Shown here: piece after piece, positions 22,151 to 31,418 of the stretch
Numbering within the stretch: the first letter of the stretch is position 1
Layout of the letters: each line of letters starts with the position of its first letter
Assembly (NCBI GenBank): GCA_022836615.1
Contig: MU405317.1
Span: forward strand, 1 to 64,000
Length of the DNA: 64,000 nt
Source of the DNA: Annulohypoxylon bovei var. microspora
Taxonomy: Eukaryota > Ascomycota > Sordariomycetes > Xylariales > Hypoxylaceae
Reading direction: 5' to 3'
Made by a program: the position numbers and the translations under genes
Notes under the pieces: model-generated
Databases searched by the model: none
The model's input: only the letters and a program-made list of their open reading frames with translations
Told to the model about the DNA's origin: nothing

Positions 22151-22450
22151 TAAACCAGTATTACGCAACGATTATTAAAGCTGTTATAGTGCATTTATTT
22201 TCATTAGCTTAATTGAATTAAAAGCTATCAAATACCGTTTTTAAAATCATAAAAGCATAAGGTTTCGTAAAGTTATTACCTTGCAAATATTTGTATTAGT
22301 GAGCCGCGGTTAAACCGCGGGTGAACCTGAGCTTTTGGTGGGCCCCGGGTAGAAAAAATCCTACCCCTAGTCGAGTTTGGGGTCGCCCCACAATTTCTAC
22401 CCCTTGCCAGCTTTTTCTACCCCTAGCTGACTGATCCCTCGTACATTGTG

Positions 22451-22940
22451 CAGGTACTACCTACGAGCCGCTGCAGGGTTAGCGGGGTAGAGGGTCCCTA
22501 CAGCATAGAGACCCAATAGATAAACTCTGATATTACAGCGAATTTCAGTCCCAGCCTGGAGCTGTCAGGTTCGCAGGTCTCGGCCTCCCTATTATGTCAT
22601 GCCATTTAAGACACTAAGACTCGTTGTAAAACACGATCGCGGTTTTGTAGGAAGAGAGAATACACTAGGTACCAAAATATACTATCTCGGTAAATCATAT
22701 ATACCTACTTACCTAGTATTTAAATACCTAGGTAGATATCGCAAGTATATGTTCGTGACCTAAATACGAGATTTGGTTCTGTATGTAATTCTATATGGCA
22801 TGAAATCCGGCTCCCCCGCGCGATGTAGAGAATTAAAACTTTCTTCTATCGCTATAGGGAGTGTGTAATGTATAAATATCGCGCCCTTTTTACCCGACCA
22901 CGTTTTAAGAGGACCTCTCATATCTATACATATGTGCCCA
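22451..22940. other. Region 3' of GTP cyclohydrolase II
   Basis: About 490 bp of AT-rich DNA between the right target duplication of the foldback element and the stop codon of the RIB1-like gene. It contains several TACCTA/TAGGTA motifs (22700-22740). No gene is seen. Confidence 0.4.
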
Positions 22941-24234
22941 TCAAGGAGGCAGGCCCCCCATATCTAGCATGTGTCCCATTTTTTCAATCTATAAGTGGTT
23001 TGTTAGTTATCAGTGGCTCATCACTATGCATGTCTTGGAAAGAGGATAGTTAGTCCTAGACAAAACTCACCTTAGTCTTCAAGTACCCCTCTACCTCTCG
23101 ACTCCTGAAACCCCCTTTTCCCTTCCAACTTAATGGTACCATCGCCACACGCTCCGTCACTCTCACTTCCCTATTCGGGCCCTCAACCGCCCGAATTTTA
23201 TCTGGATTATTTGTCAACAGCCGGATCTCGCTCTGTCCTAGATCGAGCAGCATGGCCGTCGCAAGCCCGTAGCTTCGCGCATCCGCCGGATGTCGCAGCA
23301 GTAAATTCGCTTCCACAGTATCAGATCCTAAGTCCTGCAGGTTATAGGCCTTCAACTTCTCGCCGAGGCCGATGCCGCGACCTTCTTGTCGCAGATAGAT
23401 AACGATGCCTCCGTTCACGGCGCTAGGTAGCGACATGAGACGTGCCGCCTCGTCTAACTGCTCACCGCAATCGCATCGGGCGGACCACGCTGTCTCACCA
23501 GTATAACATTCCGAGTGTATCCGAACAAGCGGGGGACCGGAAGGCACTTCTATCGGCTCGTCTTCGGTAGACGATGTACCACTTGCCATTCCACTCTTCG
23601 TCCGTCCCGGATAAAGGCGACCAGTGTATGCGCCCCTCACCATTCGGTCCATCTCCGTCTCCCCCTCCCTCGGCGCATCAAGTGACTTGCTTCTAATATG
23701 CGGGCCAAACACAATTGCAAGGTGCTCCTTGTTATCAACATTGTTGGTGTATAGATGTAGAAACATCTCTGTTCCGGCGACGGTGGGAATGCGAGCGCGT
23801 ACGATGCATTGAACCTCAGGTAAGGTCTCGAGTAGTTTAGGCCGCTTGGTACCGCAACCGCCGGACGGGATAGAAGAGTCTACAGGAACACTTCGGGGTT
23901 GCCGTTCAGCTGGAGGAGTAGGCGTCGCAGTGCCAGGGGTAGCCGGGGGTGTAAAGGCTGGTGAGAGCAGGGAGGGCGGCGGCAGCGGTTGGTTTGTATC
24001 TTTCGTGGATGTTGATGGGGAAGAAGTAGGCAGACGCGCTACCGAGGAGAGAGAGAATTCGTCGCGATCTAATCTGCTCACGAGAGAGCCCTCATTTTCC
24101 CGGACTGGCCGAGATCGCGGGGAATAAAAGGACGGAAGATCTACAGTTTCCTCGTGTCCCTCTCGTCCCTCTTGTTTCTGCCGATCCAACGGCCCCCGGG
24201 GGGCTTCTACGGGAGACGAATCTGGGACGGGCAT
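22941..24234 (-). CDS. RIB1: GTP cyclohydrolase II (riboflavin biosynthesis, 403 aa, 2 exons)
   Basis: Exons are 24234-23071 and 22988-22941. The 82-nt intron (23070-22989, GTGAGT..TATAG with an ACTAAC branch site) is easily missed: reading through it ends after VSFV, while splicing gives the family-like tail KTKIEKMGHMLDMGGLPP. The enzyme opens the GTP imidazole ring, the first step of riboflavin synthesis. Visible marks are RIHSECYTGE and SARCDCGEQLDEA (zinc cysteines), YLRQEGRGIGL (catalytic loop) and TNNPDKI. The N-terminal ~140 residues are Pro/Ser-rich and variable, as in other fungi. ATG at 24234 is chosen because the longer frame begins only with TTG. It is cytosolic. Confidence in function is very high and in the start moderate. 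Confidence 0.95.
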
Positions 24235-24995
24235 GCCTTTATGCGAATCAATTAGGAATTGCTTTCGCACGAAGTACGGCAATGAACAAGATAGAATATG
24301 GCCGCTGACGTACCGGGACGTTGGCTTTGGTGGGGTGTTTTAAGAATAGCGTAATCCGTATTAGTACATTTGTACGTATTCCGTAACAAAGACGGAATGA
24401 GAAGACAACGTTAACGACGAGGAGCTAAGATAGGCCAATATTGAACACAATTAAAATAAATAGGTAGGTAAGTTGGAATATATTCTGAGGTCGCTATTAT
24501 TTGCTTAATAAGAACCTAGGTATCGTAGCCTAGTAATATAATAAATTCGCTTACGTCAATATAGACAGTTTATTAGTCAGGAATTCTAGGTACCTACTAC
24601 CTAGATCTTCTTTAGCATTGTTACACGAAAGTTACCAAATTTCCAAAGTTGCATCTTCGATAGGTACCTAGGAGGTAGGCACATCCCACCTACGTAATAC
24701 CTACGAATAACTAGAAGTTATAGTAAATGGGGTTTAGGTATAACTTGCTAACGGTCAAACTTAGCAATTATATATCAGTATTTAACTCAATGTTTTACTT
24801 TTATTGACGCAGTGGGTAACGGAATGACCCGCCCTTGTCACACCTTCTTGCAGGTGCCCGCCCACTGCCATGATTAACATTTAAACTCTACCTACTTCGT
24901 ACCCACACCTGCAAACGACTCATTGGCCTCTAGCCATGTGTTTCTCCTCAACGTATTTCCCCTCTAGACCTTAGTAGTAGGTCATCTCGTACAAG
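24235..24995. promoter_or_regulatory. Divergent promoter region of RIB1 and the DUF6604 gene
   Basis: 760 bp with many TACCTA/TAGGTA motifs, dense at 24590-24690 (for example GGTACCTACTACCTAG and TAGGTACCTAGGAGG). No coding sequence is seen. Confidence 0.45.
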
Positions 24996-27620
24996 ATGCC
25001 TCCTCCAGGACTAGTCAGTTCGTACCAGCAGTATAAGAAAGATACCGACAGCATTGCTGCTTGGCTTGCTTCGACAGCAAAATCTTGCGGTTATGCGTCC
25101 GATCTTCTAACTGACGATCCTACCAGCAAGGCGACATCAACCCGACTGAAAGGCAAGGCAAGGGCTGAGGCCAAGAAACAAGCCAAAAAACAACCCGCTT
25201 CCGCTTCAACCCCAACGCTAATCAAAAAATACATAATCAAGATCAAAGATTTCGTGCCTTTGGCCGAGTTTGTGGCCTCTAAGCCTGATGTATCCATTCC
25301 AACCTCATTCATCGGAACTTTGCGTCGTGTCATTCTAGCTCGTGGCGGCTTTGGTGGAAAGCTTGCCGAACATGGAGCTATTCCTGACGAGTTGTCAGAT
25401 ATCAAGCATGGATACTTCGTGGGCATCCTTGAGGAGGTTTACGAAGTCTTGAAGATTCGAGTGAAAACCCAGGAGCCAGACCCCTCCCCTACCCCCTCTA
25501 CCGCCACCGATGACTTCGCCAACCAGTTCGCTTCTCTGCATGTCTATGAGCCTTCGGATGATTTCCTCAATGCGCCCGATTTGGAGAGACCAAAGACATT
25601 AGAAGGCGACAATACAGCATACGAAGCGGAACCGCTCACCTCCATGGAGGATTTGTTCATTGCTCTGACAATGTTGATTAATGATATCAACAAGATTCGG
25701 TCGCGCATCCAATGGATCTGGTCCAACTATAAGGACGGATACTTTGATCTCGCAGCCGCAGCTGTTGCAACAAACACCGCAATCGACCTAGCGAGGAACC
25801 TAAGTAAGTTAACTTCCAGTCCATTTCGCGTAGTTCATCCCCCTAGCTGTTTCGCCGGTATGGTAGTATGTACGCTCCCCTGGGCATGCCACTAAAGTCT
25901 TAATTCAAAGTTACAACATTCTAAGCCAGGTCAATGCTGACTATATTCTACAGTGGACGATGTTGAACCAATGTTCAAAGACCACGGTGGACTGTGGAAG
26001 GTCCTAAATAAGTGGTACCAAGTCCAAATGATGATGAAGGGATATGATTTTCCCGACATTTTCAACGACAACAGCACGGACAATTTCAACTATGACACAT
26101 ACGACATTGCTGATGGGACATATATCTTAACATGCAGACTCGTCAGTGCCTTCGTCCCGGTCATACAGCCTCAAAACCTCCCGCTGTATAAGGACGGTAT
26201 GTTTGGTCATTACGACCCTCTAAGTAACCGAGCTTCCAAATCCGGGTACCAGAAATTCGAGGAGGATCGAGTTCTACTTATGACCATATTCACCGAGATT
26301 ATGGCAGTGGTTCGTGGAGTCGCGGATTATCCGGTCGAAGATGAATTCTTGCGTGGGATCAAGGAGCTAGCTACAACAAAACAAGTCTCATTCTACGTTG
26401 TTTTTGCCGCCCAGATATTCCTCGATATTCACTATACCCTTCGCGAACATGCTGGGAGGTGCTTTAAAACGCTCGAGCAAAATCTCTTATTCTTTGGTCG
26501 GGAAATTGAAGAATACTTCAAATTCCACAAAGACTTGAAGATCGACAATTGGCCCGCCAGCAACGACCAAATGCTACGACGATACCAAATGAAGATACAG
26601 TATATACTGAAGGATCCCGGATATCAAGTAAAGATCAAAGCATACAATCAAGTTCGCCAGCAACCTCCGGCATCCATGGAACGCAACCGCTTACTAAAGA
26701 TGTCGCCGGTTCTCAGTGGCCTAATGCTTTACCACTTTCGCTCTGAGATATGGGACATCGGCATCGCGCTTGCAAATGCATGGGGCTCAATTACCTATTC
26801 GCTACATCTGTACAATGCGCTACAGAGCGAGAAACTCATGTCAAGAACCTGGAAAGACATGGACCTTGTCAGAACGCTGTTAGGGGACTCGTCATTCTTC
26901 GTGGGTGATGCGCCGAAAAGTCTAAGCCAATATATGACGAAGTTCTGTCTCCAAATGGGCACGACTGCGGCAGCATTCACTAAAAAGCGCCGGGCAAATG
27001 TTTCCTTGGCATCTCGAGCAGGACCTCGGGGGATTAAGGACGGCGCGCCGGTCTCTTCGATGTTTATGGACCGCTACCGTCGAGGAACAGGACAGGTCAA
27101 CTGGACAGCAGAACATGTTGCCAAGATAATCGATCTTGGCTTGTGGGAGACAGAGGGCTCAGAAGAGGATGGCACCTTAATTCTAGGACAAATCGACGAC
27201 CCGCAGAAGCTGAAACAGAAGGCTCAGACAAAGCGCAGCAAAGGCTCGGAGAATGCGCATTTATCGCCGGATCAGTTGATTAGGGCCCTCATGTTTGCAC
27301 TACAGGGAGAGACTCTCGAGCTATCGCTGCCGTACGTATCGATGCACCGTGAATGTTGGTCATTCCTGCGAGCCGTTCGGGAACACTGCGACCCTCTGCT
27401 TCGGCAGCTATTCACCGCGGCATACATGGAACGAGAAACTGAACTTTGTTTTGTCGTTGGCTGGATATTCACTGAGCCCGTGCAAACGAAAACTGCAACG
27501 CTCTTGTTGGAATCTCGCCAGGCCGTTAATGAATTCGTACAGAGGGAAGGCAGCACAGTCTTGGGCTTGCTTGATGAACTAGGTATGCCGGTTGAGTTCA
27601 AGAAGGAGGAAGATTTATAG
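24996..27620 (+). CDS. DUF6604-domain protein (824 aa, 2 exons)
   Basis: Exons are 24996-25803 and 25954-27620. The intron is GTAAGT..CTACAG and the phase closes. The N-terminus has the family pattern: YQQYKKDTDSIAAWLASTAKSCGY, then a basic Ala/Lys stretch, then a helix YIIKIKDFVPLAEFVAS and LRRVILARGGF. The second half (about residues 480-824) is mostly alpha-helical without membrane segments. A Lys/Arg-rich linker near residue 690 (QKAQTKRSKGSE) is present. The family is restricted to fungi and has no known biochemical activity, so I assign none. It is likely cytosolic or nuclear. Gene ends and frame are well supported. Confidence 0.85.
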
Positions 27621-28029
27621 GGGCTTAGTTGCTACCTACGGATTTGATGCTTAGGCGCGCGCAGCTTGGCAGGTGTCACATGTCTTGACTTCTTCGTTTG
27701 CTAGAAATTCCAAGTAGCATACAATCTACCTATACATCATGATTTACGTGATGTTCATACGCTGTGGCTTCTCCCGACTGGGTACCGAGGTAGGTAATAT
27801 GATCATGAAGCTACCAGGTAAGCATCTTTGCCCAGGTGTTACCTCGGCTAGGGCGCGAGTCTCGGACAGCAAAGCGAGCCTCGCAAATCTCGGGTTACTA
27901 GGCGAGTATCGCAAGGTCAGAGGTGTTCAAAACGAGTATATTGGACGTTGTGTTTGCTATATTTTGGGTAGTATGATGTGGCATGTTATCTAGCTATCAT
28001 ATCTAACTATAACTGAAACTATATTAACC
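27621..28029. promoter_or_regulatory. Intergenic, upstream of the SDR-like gene
   Basis: 409 bp. The open frame 27739-27993 has no family resemblance and ends just before the SDR start, so it is probably leader or promoter. A CTCGCAAATCTCGGGTTACT segment (27890-27909) is near an inverted GCGAG/CTCGC pair. Confidence 0.35.
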
Positions 28030-28997
28030 ATGGGTACACCACCAGTTCTCCTTTTCCTAGGCGCTGGCAAGAAACTTGGCACGCAGGTCCCGGCCGTATT
28101 CGCCGAGGCGGGCTACAAGATCGCCGTCGTGGCGCGAACGTGGAAGGAGGAATTCGAAAGCCTCGGGTACTACCAGGTACAGGCCGACTTCAACAATCCG
28201 GAGTGCATTCCGGAAGTCTTTGCTAAGGTCAAGGAGAACGTTGGTATCCCGACTGTTGTCGTTTACAACGGTGGGTTATTCCGTGCTCCGTATAGTTTCT
28301 CCGTGTGCTATCGAGCGTCATCTAATTGGAAGATATTGTTTACTTTAGCTGTACAATACACTCTTGATGACCCGGATGATCCTTTCGCATCCCTGGCGCC
28401 GGAGAACGTCTCGCGGATGCTTTCTACTGTCGCCGTGAACGGCACTTCATCCCTGGTCGCCATTCACCACGCAATCGAGTCCTTCCGGTCTCTTCCCCCC
28501 GATACACCTGGAAAGGCTTTCATTTTCACCGGAAACATCCTCAACCATAGCCAGTTCAAGAACAGGTTGTGCTTTGGGACTGGGAAGACCGTGGCTGCTT
28601 ACGGGGTTAGATATGCCTCTGTAGCATATGCGAAGGAAGGGTTCAAGTAAGTATCAGAAGTTCCAGCTACGTTAGCAAACACATAAACATGCGCGTTCAT
28701 TCCTATTTCCTTTTATTTCGCTTTAGCCTTCCACGTTTGCTTTAGTATTCGTCCATGTTAATAAAATCTCCAAGGTTTTACTATGCCGATGAGCGCTCTG
28801 AGGAGGGTCTTCCAGTGATGAGAGATATCGACGGTACTGTAGCTGGGAAAGAGTATCTCAAGATCGCCGAGGCGACGGAACATCTTCCTTGGTTATATAC
28901 TTACACCAAGGACAATGGCTATAAGGACTTTGGAGAGAAAGACTATCTGAAGACGGTGGACAGTGACGAGCCCCACTTCATAAAAGGGGGGCGATAA
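28030..28997 (+). CDS. Short-chain dehydrogenase-like protein with atypical active site (253 aa, 3 exons)
   Basis: Exons are 28030-28270, 28349-28646 and 28775-28997. The Rossmann start LLFLGAGKKLGTQV and the mid-strand VVVYN-(intron)-AVQYTLDDPDDPF match a fungal SDR subgroup, as does the C-terminal FYYADERSEEGLPV. The usual YxxxK pair is not visible: the expected helix reads GKTVAAYGVRYASVAYA, as in other members of this subgroup that lack canonical catalysis. Intron 1 is 78 nt and has no stop in frame, so unspliced mRNA would add 26 residues. NAD(P) binding is inferred; the substrate is unknown. The PLP decarboxylase gene follows 450 bp downstream on the same strand. Confidence 0.8.
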
Positions 28998-29447
28998 GTA
29001 CCTAATATCGAGTCAACAGGTGCCATCGCGCTGCACGTACGATATCATATCGTGTAGATGAACCTATAATTTCTGTTTTTCTTTTGTATGGTAGTAGTCT
29101 TATTCCGTTGAATACGTGGTACTCCATACATATTAATGACAATGTTCCACCCACAAGTAGAGGCTATTTCGAACTCTATTCGCTACCTTCCAGTGCTTGT
29201 TTATGGTATCCTATACTATCCACGTAAGAAACTTCCCGCGGAGTTGATAGCCAGTCCGCGGGGAAGTTCTCCTCTCCAACCATTGCAATGGCCTAATACT
29301 CAATAACAAAGCAGATCCCTCAATGGATATCCTATATATTTTCCTAGGAACTTGTCTTTATGGACAATATTGCATCACATCAGAGTTTTTACCTGGAATA
29401 TCAGCATCTCTTCTTCGACATCTGAGTACCTAAATACCTACCTAGAC
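28998..29447. promoter_or_regulatory. Intergenic between SDR and PLP decarboxylase genes, with a CCGCGG hairpin
   Basis: A near-perfect inverted repeat lies at 29230-29242 (AACTTCCCGCGGA) and 29255-29268 (TCCGCGGGGAAGTT), one extra C in the right arm, 12-nt loop. Each arm contains CCGCGG, the paired CCG/CGG triplets recognised by Zn2Cys6 regulators. It may be a terminator-like stem or a regulator site. Confidence 0.5.
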
Positions 29448-30959
29448 ATGGCTCCGGAAACCGTAGGGAATGAACATCTCGACAGCGACTCTAACGCCTC
29501 GCCTCAAGAGAGCGCAGCCGAGTTACGACCAAAGCTCTATACCAATGTAGATCAAGACCTGCTCCAGAAAAAGACATCGCAATTCCTATTCAATTACGGG
29601 ACTAAATTCATGCAAGATGTAATCTGTGGCGCTAAGGGTTTGTATGTCTATACGGCAAATGGCCACAGAGTCCTCGATTGGACATCTGGTCAGATGTCTT
29701 GCTTGTTGGGACACGGCCACCCCGAGATCGTCAAGACAATAGCAGACCATGCGGCAAACCTCGACCACCTTTTCTCCGGGATGGTGTCTCCTCCCGTTAT
29801 CTCCCTAGGCGAGATGCTCTGCTCTTTACTTCCAGATGGCTTGGACAAGGCTTTCTTCCTTTCAACTGGGGTAAGAGACTTTCGCGGTCATTTATTCGAA
29901 CATTCTAGGAGTTCCCTCTTTTCAAGACCCAAGTAGCACCTGCTTATTCAATACTAACCCGTGTCTTAGGGAGAGTCGAACGAAGCGGCGCTTAAGATTG
30001 CAAAAGTATATACCGGCAAATTTGAGATCGTAGCCTTAAACGGATCCTGGCACGGAGCAACCGCTCAGGCGCTTAGTGCTCAGTACCATTACGGAAGAAA
30101 AGGCCAAGGACCCCTCATGCCAGGTACGCACATGCTACCAGCCCCGAATTCGTACCGATCCATATTTCGAAAGCCGGATGGCTCGTACGACTGGGAGACC
30201 GAGCTCGACTACGGATGGAGCTTGATTGACCAAGCATCATGCGGGTCACTCGCCGCCGTCATAGTAGAGTGCATCCAGTCGTCGGCAGGCATACGTGTCC
30301 TCCCTACCGGATACTTGAAGGCCCTGAAGAAGCATTGCGAGCGAAGGGGCATGCTTCTAATCGTCGACGAGGCGCAGACGGGTGTCGGGCGATGTGGTGA
30401 TATGATGGCAATCTTTCACGAGGGGGTAACCCCTGACATCCTAACGCTGAGCAAAACCCTTGGAAACGGTCTTCCCTTGAGTGCCGTAGTTACCAGTGCC
30501 GAAATCGAGAAGGTCTGTGTGGAGAGGGACTACTGCTTCTACACAACCCACGTGAACGACCCCCTACCCGCCGCGGTAGGCAACAAGGTCTTAGAGATCG
30601 TTATTCGCGACAATTTAGTCGAAAACTCTAGATCCATGGGAAAGATTCTACATGAAGGACTTAGGAAGCTGCAATCCCGGTATAGATGTATCGGGGACGT
30701 TCGCGGAAGGGGGTTAATGGCTGGCGTCGAGCTCGTGACCGACCGAGAGACGAAAGAGCCAGCAACAGAATTGGCAGGAATCATAGCCGAGAGGGCATAC
30801 GATCTTGGAGTTTGGGCCAATCTCAGCAATCATGGGAGCTTTAATGGTATTTTTAGAATAGCGCCCCCGATCACAATAACGGAAGAGCAGATACATGAGG
30901 GACTTCAGATGCTAGAACAAGCGTTCGCTTCGAGTCCGGGGTCCATGCCGCTATATTGA
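29448..30959 (+). CDS. PLP-dependent class III aminotransferase, 2,2-dialkylglycine-decarboxylase-like (470 aa, 2 exons)
   Basis: Exons are 29448-29870 and 29970-30959. Splicing restores the phosphate-binding loop STGGESNEAALKIAK. Other marks are WTSGQMSCLLGHGHPEI, GSWHGAT, IVDEAQTGVGR (the PLP-ring Asp), K303 in LSKTLGNG (Schiff-base lysine), TTHVNDPLPAAVG and a late GVWANLSNHGSF. The TxHxxDPLPAAVG and decarboxylase-type N-terminus favour dialkylglycine decarboxylase (decarboxylation of alpha,alpha-dialkyl amino acids such as Aib, with amino transfer to pyruvate) over omega-aminotransferases. Substrate remains inference. ATG 29448 has a good context (ACATGG); an earlier in-frame ATG at 29352 would add 32 residues. 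It sits between an SDR and a Zn2Cys6 regulator, all plus strand. Confidence 0.88.
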
Positions 30960-31418
30960 ACATTGCAAGTATGTACTCATTATGGAAATTGATAGTACAT
31001 GTATAATTCTCTAGAATATCTATGTAGATTATGAAAGTTAATGAGGTACCCCTTTTTCTCCAATAGGGGGGATGTTGCCAAGACTTAAAAGGGGGGTCGT
31101 AGGGTGGATCAGTTTCCGCGGAAAACTAGTCTCCGCAAATCGGAAGACCTGTTCGTAGCGGCGAATCTGTCTACATGGACATCCACAAACCAGAACCCTC
31201 GTTTATTAATGGCTTATACTCATGTTACCTCTAATTACCTAGTGGTTACGTATTGTCTAGTACATAAACGAAAGCACGGGAGAGTGAATTATCCAGATAT
31301 TGTGTTCTAGCATTCACTAGAAAGAGGAAAATTTCCGCCAGCTGCATCACCGATGATTAGCGTCTAGGTTAATAAGATATTCCCTACTATTTTCCGCGGA
31401 CAAGCATAGGTATATCAC
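30960..31418. promoter_or_regulatory. Upstream region of the Zn2Cys6 regulator with two TTTCCGCGGA palindromes
   Basis: TTTCCGCGGA occurs at 31113-31122 (inside the palindrome TTTCCGCGGAAA, 31113-31124) and again at 31391-31400, 19 bp before the start codon. A separate CTCCGCAAATCGGA lies at 31131-31144. CCG/CGG pairs are the usual target of Zn2Cys6 proteins, so autoregulation is plausible. Confidence 0.55.

Larger units (their letters stand above)
21239..22440. mobile_element. Foldback / long-TIR non-autonomous DNA transposon (1.2 kb)
   Basis: The stretch is a giant inverted repeat. Its left arm (about 21239-21660) is the imperfect reverse complement of its right arm (about 22023-22440). 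The outer part (CTAGGGGTAGAAAAAGCTGG, then GTGGGGCGACCCCAAACTCG and GGGCCCACCAAAAGC) matches almost perfectly; the inner AT-rich part matches with many transitions. It is flanked by an exact 10-bp direct duplication, GTACATTGTG, at 21229-21238 and 22441-22450. No protein is encoded. Long terminal repeats plus a 9-11-bp duplication best fit a Mutator-like (MULE) derived miniature or foldback element; hAT would give 8 bp. Class assignment is inference; the structure is directly visible. Confidence 0.85.
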
